The position numbers were made by a program, and so were the translations under genes. A DNA stretch of 32,809 nucleotides, taken from assembly GCA_947588805.1 (NCBI GenBank), contig CANPYR010000028.1:1-32809 (forward strand), read 5' to 3'. Of the stretch, positions 15,068 to 23,399 are shown piece after piece (positions within the stretch are counted from its first letter, which is position 1; each line of letters begins with the position of its first letter). The notes below the pieces were generated by a model. That model did not search any database and was not told where the DNA came from. It saw only the letters and a list, made by a program, of their open reading frames with translations. Source of the DNA: an uncultured Clostridia bacterium (lineage in GTDB: Bacteria; Bacillota; Clostridia; Oscillospirales; Ruminococcaceae).

Positions 15068-15108
15068 AATTTGGAAGCTGATACGGAGAATATGAAGTAA
15101 AATTTTGA

Positions 15109-15159
15109 CCGGCGAAACCTTTGGAGAGCGTTAAGCAAAAAGGTTTCGCCGGCTTTTTT
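15109..15159 (+). terminator. Terminator of the GH5 gene
   Basis: CCGGCGAAACCTTT (15109-15122) pairs perfectly with AAAGGTTTCGCCGG (15139-15152) and is followed by CTTTTTT. The right arm and tail recur at 29008 without the left arm. Confidence 0.93.
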
Positions 15160-15378
15160 CTAAATGCCGCAGGGGTTCGGGGGAAGATTGCAGCGACCGC
15201 CGCTCCTTGCGCAGAGCTCCCCATGCCCCGCCCCGAGACAGATCCGCAAAGTGAAAGCCTGCGAATAAGCCGCTCGGAGCAAACCCCATCCCCACCCCTC
15301 ATCTCCCCACGGGTTCAACGCAGAGACCTATAGCCGCCACATCTGATTTCCGCCCTCTGACCTCTGTCTTCTAACAGC
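15160..15378. repeat. Gene-free gap: C-rich quadruplex-type motif and heptad repeat
   Basis: No gene is visible. On the minus strand 15284-15308 reads as four runs of four G separated by short spacers, a G-quadruplex-type motif. From 15342 to 15375 the sequence has period 7 (TCTGATT, TCCGCCC, TCTGACC, TCTGTCT, TCTAAC), resembling the spacer at 77-150. The ABC exporter genes end here without a clear terminator. Confidence 0.55.
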
Positions 15379-16215
15379 CTACCTGACATTCTTCCTCCTG
15401 AACGCCGCGACGCCCGCCGCGGTCAAAGCCGCAGATTCCCCAAGCGCCGCAAGCGGAAACCATACCGAAGTCGAGCCGTCCGACGAGAGAATTTCAAGAG
15501 TATAGGCAAGCGGACAGAAATACTCCGCAGTCTCAAAAGCCTTTCTTTTTTCGCCGGTCAGATATTTCGGGTTTCTGTATTCCTCGTCTATCCAAGTATC
15601 CCCGGAGAACGTCTTTCGCGTAACGAATTCCGTAGCTTGAAGTCTTGAATAAATGACAAGATTTGGTATAAGCAAAGCTGCGAATACCGTTATCGCGGCA
15701 AAAAGAGCGACTGCCCTGTCGGTTATCAGCCGTGAGATCAGGACTGATAACGCGGAATATGTAAGTGATACCGTGAGAACGCATATAACGCAGGCGAGGG
15801 GATGAGAGAGCCTTAGGATCACGTCCGCGCCCAAAACGTAATATCCTAAGCTCAGAGCGGCAAAAAAGTACGGCGGCAAAAGAAGTATTGACGCTAAAAA
15901 AGTTATCAGAACGTCGTTAAGATATATCTCGGTCTTAGTTTTTCCTATGATAATTTTGTTTCTTACAGTCCCGAAGCTGTTGTCGGAGCCTATGAAAAAC
16001 GCGGCGAAGACTGCGCATTCCGCGCCCAAAAGAAGCAGAGGAAAGAAGAAATAGAAGTTATAAGTCCCCAGCATAAAGCCTTCGCCGTGCGCGGAAACGT
16101 TTATCATAACCGATAGGTAGTTAAAGTATCCGAATAAAAGATTAAAGATCATCAGCGCGAAAAAAATTTTTGATCTGAAAAGTCTTTTCAGGTCTGATAA
16201 AAACAGAGCGTTCAT
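15379..16215 (-). CDS. ABC-2-type exporter permease subunit
   Basis: This 278-residue integral membrane protein has about six hydrophobic segments (for example FFFPLLLLGAECAVFAAFFIG and AVALFAAITVFAALLIPNLVI). After the first segments it has GSDNSFGTVRNKIIIGKTKTEIYL, a loop sequence typical of ABC-2/BcrB-like permeases. AAAGGA precedes the ATG. It is the third gene of an operon with the ATPase (17077) and a sister permease (16260), which carries the parallel EYSDGVIRNKLTVGRTRAQVYF. The pair probably forms a heterodimeric channel. Context with a response regulator suggests export of, or resistance to, an antimicrobial peptide or lipid-like compound; the substrate is unknown. Confidence 0.88.
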   Translation of the reverse strand: MNALFLSDLKRLFRSKIFFALMIFNLLFGYFNYLSVMINVSAHGEGFMLGTYNFYFFFPLLLLGAECAVFAAFFIGSDNSFGTVRNKIIIGKTKTEIYLNDVLITFLASILLLPPYFFAALSLGYYVLGADVILRLSHPLACVICVLTVSLTYSALSVLISRLITDRAVALFAAITVFAALLIPNLVIYSRLQATEFVTRKTFSGDTWIDEEYRNPKYLTGEKRKAFETAEYFCPLAYTLEILSSDGSTSVWFPLAALGESAALTAAGVAAFRRKNVR

Positions 16216-16259
16216 ATATTTTTCCTTTCGGGATCGTGAAAAAGAGCTATTTTATATAA

Positions 16260-17072
16260 CTACTTTATATTTTTTCTTCTGAATAAAAGATATCCGAAAA
16301 CCGATATGAGCGGAATTTCCAAAAGATCCGCTATAAGCATTACGACGGGGCGTACAAGCCCTTCCGAGGGATCGTTTGAAAGAATTATCGCCTGAGCCTG
16401 AGGAATAATATTCAAAGCTGCGATCAAACGGCTTCTTAATGGCTCAGCTATATATAAAGGGTTCGGCTCGGGAGCGTAGGGTTGCATTTCTCCGTTTACA
16501 AATACTAAGTACGCCATCGACTCCGGCTCTAAAATTCGGTTATAAACCGAGCTGCATAGAAACGTTATCAAAATCCCTGCGGCTATAGCGAATACGGTTC
16601 CTCCGGCCTTTTGGGATATCAAAAGCCCTATAAGCGAAAAGAAGACCGAGTGGGCTAAAATAATCAGCAAATCAAGTCCCAACGTCACGAAAAACCATTC
16701 CGTTCCCCAGTCAAAAAGACGCTCGCGCACAGCCGCCGCCCCGAACAGGATCCATATAAGCGCTAAAATAAGCGAGGAGAATATGACGGTAAACGTCATT
16801 GAAAAATAAACCTGCGCTCTTGTTCTTCCGACGGTGAGCTTGTTTCTTATCACGCCGTCGGAATACTCCGTGCCGATAAAAAGCCCCGTGAACGCGGGAA
16901 GAATAAACCCGAAGATCAACGGTACGACCGAAAAAAAGTCTTCGACGGTGATAGTAATCGCATCTTTAAGCGCCGGGGTTATGATGAAAAACGCCGCAAG
17001 GCCCAAGACTATGATCCTGAAAACGGGACTTTTTGAAAGCCTGTAAAGGTCTGCTCTTAAAATATTTCTCAT
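16260..17072 (-). CDS. ABC-2-type exporter permease subunit (paralogue)
   Basis: This 270-residue membrane protein has about six transmembrane segments and shares the GTEYSDGVIRNKLTVGRTR loop with the downstream permease, so the two arose by duplication. The start at ATG 17072 is preferred over the TTG at 17087 because GGGGTGA lies just upstream. The ATPase stop is only four bases away, so translation is probably coupled. The C-terminus (YLLFRRKNIK) also matches that of the other permease (AAFRRKNVR). It is predicted to form the membrane channel with the 15379-16215 protein, driven by the ATPase at 17077. Confidence 0.87.
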   Translation of the reverse strand: MRNILRADLYRLSKSPVFRIIVLGLAAFFIITPALKDAITITVEDFFSVVPLIFGFILPAFTGLFIGTEYSDGVIRNKLTVGRTRAQVYFSMTFTVIFSSLILALIWILFGAAAVRERLFDWGTEWFFVTLGLDLLIILAHSVFFSLIGLLISQKAGGTVFAIAAGILITFLCSSVYNRILEPESMAYLVFVNGEMQPYAPEPNPLYIAEPLRSRLIAALNIIPQAQAIILSNDPSEGLVRPVVMLIADLLEIPLISVFGYLLFRRKNIK

Positions 17073-17076
17073 ACCG

Positions 17077-17976
17077 TCACCCCACAAGACTTATAAAGTA
17101 GCTTTCAAGACTTTCGTCTCTGTCCGAAACGCTTATCAGCTCGCAGCCCGATTTATAGAGATTTTCGGAAAGCTTAGTTACCGAGCAGTTTCCGAAGATA
17201 TCGGCTTCGCTGTCCGAGATAACGCTGTACTCGAGCTTCATATCGTCAAGCGTCCTGCAAAGAGCGCCTATGTCCGTGACCTTGACCCTTCGGCACTTTC
17301 TGCACGCGGCTTCAAGCTCTTCCGAGCTTATTTCCTTAACGGTCTTGCCGCCGTCTATAAAGCCGTAGCAGGTCGCGAGCTTTGAAAGCTCGTCAAGAAT
17401 GTGGCTCGAAATAAGGAAGGTGATATTTCTTTCACGGTTGAGTCTTATTATAAGCTCTCTTATCTCGACGATTCCCTGCGGGTCGAGACCGTTAGTCGGC
17501 TCGTCGAGAACCAGGAAATCCGGAGAGCCGCAGAGCGCGACGGCGATACCGAGCCGCTGCTTCATTCCGAGGGAGAAATTCCTTGATTTTTTTCTTCCGG
17601 CATTTTCAAGACACACCGTCTCCAAAAGCTCCGGAACGCAGGAAAAATCGGGCAGCCCGAGTATTCTGCACTGCTGTTTGAGATTATCCTCAGCCGACAT
17701 ATCGAGATAAATCGACGGAGTTTCTACCACCGCTCCCATCTTTCTTCTTGCCCTTGATATCTTCGGCGAGCGGTTTTCGACTCCGTAGAGGGTATAGTCG
17801 CCGAGAGTAGGGGATTGGAGCCCGCAGATTATTCTTATCAGCGTAGTTTTCCCCGCGCCGTTTTTCCCGATAAGCCCGTAGATGGAGCCTTTCGGGACGT
17901 GAATCGACAACCCTGAGAGCGCTTTGAAGCTGTTATAGCTTTTATAGAGGTTGTTGGCGGTTAGGACGTATTCCAT
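17077..17976 (-). CDS. ABC exporter ATP-binding protein (BcrA-like)
   Basis: This 299-residue ATPase has all the motifs: Walker A GLIGKNGAGKTTLIRI (about residues 35-50), signature FSLGMKQRLGIA, Walker B FLVLDEPTNGLDPQG and the switch histidine in ISSHILDEL. The C-terminal 80 residues are an extra domain, as in bacitracin/lantibiotic-type exporter ATPases. AAAAGGAGAGA precedes the ATG. It is the first gene of a three-gene operon with two permeases, transcribed from a region holding four 11-bp direct repeats. The adjacent response regulator gene ends 123 bases upstream, so regulation by that protein is likely (inference). Confidence 0.94.
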   Translation of the reverse strand: MEYVLTANNLYKSYNSFKALSGLSIHVPKGSIYGLIGKNGAGKTTLIRIICGLQSPTLGDYTLYGVENRSPKISRARRKMGAVVETPSIYLDMSAEDNLKQQCRILGLPDFSCVPELLETVCLENAGRKKSRNFSLGMKQRLGIAVALCGSPDFLVLDEPTNGLDPQGIVEIRELIIRLNRERNITFLISSHILDELSKLATCYGFIDGGKTVKEISSEELEAACRKCRRVKVTDIGALCRTLDDMKLEYSVISDSEADIFGNCSVTKLSENLYKSGCELISVSDRDESLESYFISLVG

Positions 17977-18025
17977 ACGGATCTCTCCTTTTTATATCAT
18001 TTTGCGCGTATTCCCGCGCGTTAAA

Positions 18026-18087
18026 GTTATAATATTACACGCCGGGTAAGCTTTGGGATAATCTTGGGTAAAGGCTTGGTAAAGATG
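18026..18087 (-). promoter_or_regulatory. Promoter of the ABC exporter with four 11-bp direct repeats (candidate response regulator box)
   Basis: On the plus strand GGGTAA, GGGATA, GGGTAA and TGGTAA begin at 18044, 18055, 18066 and 18077, exactly one DNA turn apart. Reading toward the exporter (minus strand) they end about 10 bases before a -10-like TATTAT (18029-18034), where an activator box would replace the -35. This is the standard geometry for OmpR/PhoB-family activators. Binding by the neighbouring regulator is inferred. Confidence 0.7.
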
Positions 18088-18099
18088 TTATTTTTATTT

Positions 18100-18777
18100 C
18101 TATTTTTTATTCTTATCATCCGCTTCGAGCTTGAAGCCTATTCCCCATATCGCTTCTATATAGTCCTTGCCGCTCGCGTCCCGGAGCTTTTTTCTCAGGT
18201 TTGAAATGTGGATCTTTAAACTGCTGTCGGTGCAGTCGGGAGTATCCGCGGAGATCTTATCTAAGATCTGAGTCTTTGTGAAAACCTGCTTCGGACGCTT
18301 GATCAGAAGCTTTAATATCGCATACTCGGTCCTGGTGAGCTTAACCGGGGCCCCGGAAACGGAGACGGCGCGTGCTAAAGGATCGAGGGTTATGAGATCG
18401 TAGCTTATAGGAGAATCCGGACTGAGAGAGGATTCTTTTATGCGAAGGGATATCCTTGCGGAGAGCTCCTTTAAATCAAAGGGCTTAGTCACATAGTCCT
18501 GCGCGCCGCCCGTGAGAAGCTCGACCTTCGAGCGAGCGTCGGCTTTAGCGGATAAAACTATTACCGGGATCCCGCTTATATGAGAAAGGACCTCTTCGCC
18601 GGACGTCCCGGGGAGCATAAGATCGAGCAAAACTATATCCGGGCGAGTCTTTTCAAGAACCATCAGAGCTTCAGTCCCCGAATACGCGTGCAAAACGATA
18701 TAGCCGTCCCTGCCGAGAGCCTCGTCAAGCATTTTGCTTATATGAATATCGTCGTCTACGACTAAAACGGTTTTCAT
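18100..18777 (-). CDS. OmpR/PhoB-family response regulator (no kinase gene adjacent)
   Basis: This 225-residue protein has a receiver domain with the acidic pair in VVDDDIH, the phospho-acceptor Asp in DIVLLDLMLPG and the conserved Lys in VTKPFD. A C-terminal winged-helix DNA-binding domain follows (LTRTEYAILKLLIKRPKQVFTKTQIL...ISNLRKKL...IWGIGFKL). The start at 18777 follows AAGGAAGTG; the ATG at 18798 would place that site inside the gene. No histidine kinase gene is next to it, unusual for this class. It lies just upstream of the ABC exporter operon, whose control region has OmpR-type direct repeats. Confidence 0.93.
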   Translation of the reverse strand: MKTVLVVDDDIHISKMLDEALGRDGYIVLHAYSGTEALMVLEKTRPDIVLLDLMLPGTSGEEVLSHISGIPVIVLSAKADARSKVELLTGGAQDYVTKPFDLKELSARISLRIKESSLSPDSPISYDLITLDPLARAVSVSGAPVKLTRTEYAILKLLIKRPKQVFTKTQILDKISADTPDCTDSSLKIHISNLRKKLRDASGKDYIEAIWGIGFKLEADDKNKK

Positions 18778-18815
18778 TATTTCACTTCCTTGAATCATAT
18801 TATATTTATAACCCG

Positions 18816-18844
18816 ATTATATACCGCTTTGTCCGTAAAAGCAA
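18816..18844 (-). promoter_or_regulatory. Promoter of the response regulator gene
   Basis: On the minus strand TTGCTT (18839-18844) and TATAAT (18816-18821) are separated by 17 bases, about 40 bases upstream of the start codon. Confidence 0.7.
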
Positions 18845-18846
18845 TA

Positions 18847-18878
18847 AAATTCCCCCGGAATTTTTGTCCCCGGGGGAA
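18847..18878 (-). terminator. Terminator of the CPBP protease gene
   Basis: TTCCCCCGG and CCGGGGGAA (18850-18858 and 18870-18878) form a stem and are followed on the minus strand by TTTTATT. It abuts the response regulator promoter. Confidence 0.85.
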
Positions 18879-18901
18879 ATCTTTACTGTTTTTTAACCTT
18901 T

Positions 18902-20242
18902 TCAGCTTATTTTTACCGTAGTGTTGTACTCGATATTGTTCCCGTCCTTCGGCACGGTGTATACAAGTATCAGCTCATAGTCTCCGGAATCGAGATGGAC
19001 CCCGAAGGTGGTAGTGCATTTTCCTCCGTAGGTCGATTCGTAGATCACTTCGCCGTCCTTCTTTATCTGCATGACCATATCCACTCTTGAATCGGACGGA
19101 ATGGCGATAAGCTGGACGGAGTAGTCCTTTGATTTATCCACGGAAAAGCTTATGCTGTGACCTTCTACGCCGCTTTCATAGCTCTCGGAGTTGAACGCCC
19201 CGGAATCGGAGTAGTCGAGAGCATAGATCCCGACGGCGGATTTGAGGCTGTTCTGAACGCTCGGATCGAGCGCCATTGAGCCTGCGAAGGTGATAAGGCA
19301 GAGAACGATCGCGACGGTTATAGCTATAGCCAAAGAGCGCTTGCTTCTTTTGTCCGACGGCATATCCATCCCGACTACAAGCTGCCCCGACTGCGGGATA
19401 ATTCCCATGCTGTTCTCGGGAAGCTCTCCTACGACTATCTCTATCGCCTTTTTCTTTCTTAAGAGGAAGCAGGCGACGATTATATAGGGGATAGACCAGG
19501 TAAGCGCGTTTATATAGGTGTAATCGCTTATTTCCGAGGAGATGCTTCCTCCGAAAAGCCCGAGCGGGAGCATTGCCGCGCCGTCTAAGAAGGCGTGAAG
19601 GAGTATCATCACCCAGATGTTTCTGCAGCGGTAATAAATTGCGGTCATGGCTATCCCCATCGCGGTGACTGAGGTTATCTGGACCAAAACTCCGCTCGGC
19701 TCGGACGCTAATACATTGATTATGTGCATGAAACCGAAGAACAGTCCGGAATATATCGCCGCAGTCCAGACTCCCGCAGGGTTTTTGGCGTATCTGTCAA
19801 AGAAGAGATTTGCGATCACTCCCCTGAAGAAGCACTCCTCGGCAAAGCCTATAGCCAAAACCGTGAGCGGAAGCATTAAGAATTGCCAAAACGGAACCAG
19901 ATCGTCGATGAAGTCCGGTATACCGCGAGACTCGAGCTCGTAAAGAAGATTCGCCGCCGCGGAGAAGAGATAGGTAACGATAAAGTATCCCGAGCAGGCA
20001 ATACCGGTAAGAAATTTCGACGTAGAGTCGAACGCTTTAAGATAGCCGAATATCGCGGCGACTATCACCCCCGCTATGCAGACGACGGTTTCGGCAGTGA
20101 ACTGCATGAGAAGAGAACCGTTTGATCTGAAGAACGCCGGGGCGAAGCTTAAAAGCAGCGAGCCTAAAAACATGGCGATGAAAAACAGAAGCGAGATTAT
20201 AAATGAAGAGATTATCGGGTGACTTACCGCGGCTTTTCGCAT
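18902..20242 (-). CDS. CPBP-family intramembrane metalloprotease with extra extracytoplasmic domain
   Basis: The protein has 446 residues. The CPBP (Abi/CAAX protease-related) motifs are present: EECFFRG, then FFGFMHI, then LLHAFLDGA, embedded in about eight membrane helices, so it is likely an active membrane protease. ATG 20242 is preferred over 20248 because GAGGAGG would leave no spacer for the latter. After the core, a linker (MGIIPQSGQLVVGMDMPSD) leads to another helix (about residues 308-328) and then roughly 120 residues of beta-rich sequence predicted outside the cell (SFSVDKSKDYSVQLIAIPSD...). That tail is not part of the usual family. It lies 54 bases downstream of valS and may share its T-box-controlled transcript. 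Confidence 0.88.
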   Translation of the reverse strand: MRKAAVSHPIISSFIISLLFFIAMFLGSLLLSFAPAFFRSNGSLLMQFTAETVVCIAGVIVAAIFGYLKAFDSTSKFLTGIACSGYFIVTYLFSAAANLLYELESRGIPDFIDDLVPFWQFLMLPLTVLAIGFAEECFFRGVIANLFFDRYAKNPAGVWTAAIYSGLFFGFMHIINVLASEPSGVLVQITSVTAMGIAMTAIYYRCRNIWVMILLHAFLDGAAMLPLGLFGGSISSEISDYTYINALTWSIPYIIVACFLLRKKKAIEIVVGELPENSMGIIPQSGQLVVGMDMPSDKRSKRSLAIAITVAIVLCLITFAGSMALDPSVQNSLKSAVGIYALDYSDSGAFNSESYESGVEGHSISFSVDKSKDYSVQLIAIPSDSRVDMVMQIKKDGEVIYESTYGGKCTTTFGVHLDSGDYELILVYTVPKDGNNIEYNTTVKIS

Positions 20243-20296
20243 ATACATACCTCCTCGAAACTGCGTAACCGATATTTGATTAACGCGTAAGACGGT

Positions 20297-22918
20297 TTAA
20301 TTGAGAGCTTTGATGGACTGCTCGATCTTTGAAAGCTTGTCCTTTGCGGCCTCAAGCTTAGCTCTTTCGTTCTCGACCACCTGCGCGGGAGCCTTCGCGA
20401 CAAATCCCGCGTTATTAAGCTTTCCGCTGATGATAGCTATATCCTTCTCGGCGGCGGCTTTTTCCCTGTTAAGCCTTGTAAGCTCCTTGTCGCGGTCGAT
20501 AAGCTCGGAAAGCGGTATGAAGAGCCTTGCGGACGGCGTGACGATAACTATCGAGCCCTCGGGAGCGGAGCCTTTGTTTATCATGACCTCGGAAGCCGAA
20601 GCCAGGCGTTCAAAGAACATTTTTCCCTTTTCGTATGTTTCGCCGTCCGCCGACTCGATAAACAGCTCGGCTTTCTTTGACGGCGGCACGTTCATCTCGG
20701 CTCTGCGGTTTCTAATCGCGCGTATAGCTTCGATTATCTTTTCAAACGCGTCCTCCTCGTCCGGGAAGCTGAGAGAGCCGTCGAACACGGGATACTCTTC
20801 AAGCATAAGCGGCTTTCCGGTCCCGTCGAGAGCCTGCCAGATCTCCTCGGTGATAAACGGCATGAACGGATGCAGAAGCTTTAATATCCTCGCCATCGCC
20901 CACACAAGGATCGTCTGCGCGGACTCGGCGCTTTCGCCGCCCGCGTTTATCCTCGGCTTGGTGAGCTCTATATACCAGTCGCAGTAGATATCCCAGATGA
21001 AGTCGTAAAGCTTCTGAGCGGCGACTCCGAGCTCGAATTTGTCAAGATTGTCGTTTACCTCTTTTGCAAGGGTATTTATCTTTGAGACGAGCCACTTGTC
21101 CTCAAGCTCAAGTCTCTCGGGAAGCTTTTCGGGAACGCTGAAATCGTCCGGAAGGTTCATCATGATAAATCTTGCGGCGTTCCAGAGCTTGTTTGCGAAG
21201 TTCCTGCAAGCCTTGACCTTGTCGTCGGAGTATCTCATATCGTTTCCGGGAGAGTTTCCTGTCGCGACCATGAATCTTAAAGCGTCCGCGCCGTATTTGT
21301 CGATAACTTCAAGAGGGTCTATGCCGTTCCCGAGAGATTTTGACATCTTAAGCCCGTTCGGGTCTCTTATAAGTCCGTGGATGAAGACGGTCTCGAAAGG
21401 TCTTTCCTTCATGAATTCCATTCCCGCGACTATCATCCTTGAGACCCAGAAGGTGATTATATCCCAGCCGGTGACAAGAGTAGACGTGGGATAGAAATAT
21501 TCAAGCTCGGGAGTCTTATCCGGCCAGCCGAGTGTGGAAAAAGGCCAAAGCGCGGAGGAGAACCATGTATCAAGAGTATCGGGATCCTGGCGCATGGGTT
21601 TACGGCACTTCGGGCATATCGCGGAGTCCTCCTTAGTTACCACCGTCTCGCCGCAGTCGTCGCAGTAGAACGCGGGGATCCTGTGGCCCCACCAGAGCTG
21701 ACGGGAAACGCACCAGTCGCGGATGTCCTCCATCCAGTTGAAATAATTTTTCTCGAATCTTTCCGGGATGAATTTTATCTGTCCGGATTTGACCGCTTCT
21801 ATCGCGGGCTTCGCAAGGTCGGCCATCTTAACGAACCACTGAAGCGATACTCTCGGCTCTATCGTAGTTCCGCAGCGGTAGCAGGTGCCGACGTTGTGGG
21901 AATAGTCCTCTACTCTTACAAGGAATCCTCCGGCTTCAAGATCCTTAACTATCTCTTCTCTTGCCTTGAATCTGTCCATACCGGCGTATTTCGGATAGTC
22001 GTCCGTTATCTTAGCGTCGTCGGTCATGACGTTTATCACCGGTAGGTTGTGACGAAGTCCTACTTCAAAGTCGTTCGGATCGTGGGCGGGGGTGATCTTA
22101 ACAACGCCGGTACCGAATTCCATATCGACGTAATTATCCGCGACTACCGGGATCTCGCGCCCGACGAGCGGAAGAGTTACGGTCTTCCCGACGTATGATT
22201 TATATCTTTCGTCCTTCGGGTTCACCGCGACGGCGGTATCTCCCAAAAGCGTTTCGGGTCTTGTGGTTGCGAGCTCCAGCCATCCCGAACCGTCTGTAAG
22301 CGGATAGCGAAGGTGCCAGAAATGCCCGGCCTGTTCTTCATAGTTCACCTCGGCGTTTGAGATCGAGGTCAGGCAGTGCGGGCACCAGTTTATTATCCTC
22401 TCGCCGCGGTAGATAAGTCCCTTTTCATAGTATCTTACAAAAACTTCCTTTACCGCCTTCGAGCAGCCCTCGTCCATAGTGAAGCGCTCGCGCTCCCAGT
22501 CGCAGGAGGAACCGAGCTTCTTAAGCTGGCCTATGATAGTGGAGCCGTATTTTTCTCTCCACGCCCATGCGCGCTTCAAAAATCCCTCGCGGCCGATATC
22601 GTCCTTGGTGATACCTTCTTTTTTCATCTCGGCTACGATCTTAGCTTCGGTAGCGATAGAAGCGTGATCCGTTCCCGGAAGCCAAAGCGCTTCGTATCCC
22701 GACATTCTCTTATGCCTGATAAGTATGTCCTGCAAAGTGTTGTCGAGCGCGTGGCCCATATGAAGCTGTCCGGTGATGTTCGGCGGCGGGATGACGATGG
22801 TATAGGGCTTCTTTTCGGGGTTGACCTTGGCGTGGAAGTAGTTTCCGTCGGTCCAGTATTTATATATCCTGTCCTCGACCGCCTTCGGCTCATAGAGCTT
22901 TTCCAGTTCTTTTTTCAT
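20297..22918 (-). CDS. valS: Valyl-tRNA synthetase
   Basis: The 873-residue length is normal for class I valyl-tRNA synthetase, which charges tRNA-Val in the cytoplasm. The HIGH motif is HMGH (residues 53-56) in PPPNITGQLHMGH, and the KMSKS motif is at 524-528. The editing domain contains the ATTRPETLLGDTAVAV sequence. The C-terminus is the tRNA-binding coiled coil (ELTRLNREKAAAEKDIAIISG...). GAGGTACTG precedes the ATG. The gene is preceded by a T-box leader with an intact terminator, so expression should respond to uncharged tRNA. Confidence 0.98.
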   Translation of the reverse strand: MKKELEKLYEPKAVEDRIYKYWTDGNYFHAKVNPEKKPYTIVIPPPNITGQLHMGHALDNTLQDILIRHKRMSGYEALWLPGTDHASIATEAKIVAEMKKEGITKDDIGREGFLKRAWAWREKYGSTIIGQLKKLGSSCDWERERFTMDEGCSKAVKEVFVRYYEKGLIYRGERIINWCPHCLTSISNAEVNYEEQAGHFWHLRYPLTDGSGWLELATTRPETLLGDTAVAVNPKDERYKSYVGKTVTLPLVGREIPVVADNYVDMEFGTGVVKITPAHDPNDFEVGLRHNLPVINVMTDDAKITDDYPKYAGMDRFKAREEIVKDLEAGGFLVRVEDYSHNVGTCYRCGTTIEPRVSLQWFVKMADLAKPAIEAVKSGQIKFIPERFEKNYFNWMEDIRDWCVSRQLWWGHRIPAFYCDDCGETVVTKEDSAICPKCRKPMRQDPDTLDTWFSSALWPFSTLGWPDKTPELEYFYPTSTLVTGWDIITFWVSRMIVAGMEFMKERPFETVFIHGLIRDPNGLKMSKSLGNGIDPLEVIDKYGADALRFMVATGNSPGNDMRYSDDKVKACRNFANKLWNAARFIMMNLPDDFSVPEKLPERLELEDKWLVSKINTLAKEVNDNLDKFELGVAAQKLYDFIWDIYCDWYIELTKPRINAGGESAESAQTILVWAMARILKLLHPFMPFITEEIWQALDGTGKPLMLEEYPVFDGSLSFPDEEDAFEKIIEAIRAIRNRRAEMNVPPSKKAELFIESADGETYEKGKMFFERLASASEVMINKGSAPEGSIVIVTPSARLFIPLSELIDRDKELTRLNREKAAAEKDIAIISGKLNNAGFVAKAPAQVVENERAKLEAAKDKLSKIEQSIKALN

Positions 22919-22956
22919 TTTCAGTACCTCTTTCCTGAAGATTTTTCCGGAGCGAT

Positions 22957-23241
22957 AAAAAATCGCCCCAAAGTCTTGCTTTGAGACGAGAAATTTCCCG
23001 CGGTACCACTCAAATTAGAGGACGGATAAATATTATCAATACCGAACCTCTCACTTTAACATAGCTGTAACGTGCCGCCACGGGAGGAGTCTAATCGGTA
23101 AAGGCGGGAACGGAACCCGCCGCAGACTTTTCTTTCCTCCGGCTCGGGGGCGACGGCAATGCATACGCTTTCGACGGCTTTCACCTTACCCGTCTCTCTT
23201 TCGGAAGTCGCTTAAAGCACTGCTCTCCCCTTTATCGCTTT
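22957..23241 (-). ncRNA. T-box leader controlling valS
   Basis: On the minus strand the leader begins just after the promoter at 23248-23276 and contains GGTGAAAGCC typical of stem I. The T-box sequence AGTGGTACCGCGGG is at 22994-23009. It is followed by a terminator: TCGTCTCAAAG (22979-22989) pairs with CTTTGGGGCGA (22963-22973), then TTTTTT. T-box RNAs bind uncharged tRNA and prevent termination. The downstream gene implies a valine specifier; I could not fix the codon (GUC and GUA are both candidates in the stem I region). Confidence 0.94.
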
Positions 23242-23247
23242 TATAAA

Positions 23248-23276
23248 ACTATAGCACAGTTTTTCGGAAATGTCAA
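23248..23276 (-). promoter_or_regulatory. Promoter of the T-box-valS transcript
   Basis: On the minus strand TTGACA (23271-23276) and TATAGT (23248-23253) are separated by 17 bases, immediately upstream of the T-box leader. Confidence 0.9.
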
Positions 23277-23355
23277 CAGAAAAAATCTAAAAAAATTGTG
23301 AATTATATTCCCACCGCCCGTATGATTTTGCCAAAAGAAGGGAATAATAGTGAAA

Positions 23356-23376
23356 GTTAAAAATTAAAAATTAAAC
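23356..23376. repeat. Short heptad repeat (GTTAAAA ATTAAAA ATTAAAC)
   Basis: Three consecutive 7-base units lie just upstream of the ribosome binding site of the CmpB-like gene. It has the same period as the other heptad arrays in this window. Confidence 0.6.
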
Positions 23377-23399
23377 CGGACTCATGGGAGGAAGATAGG

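Noticed and set aside
20301-20987. 228-residue plus-strand frame opposite valS
   Set aside because: It is antisense to the coiled-coil and anticodon-binding region of valS; Ser/Ala/Phe-rich shadow without start signals.
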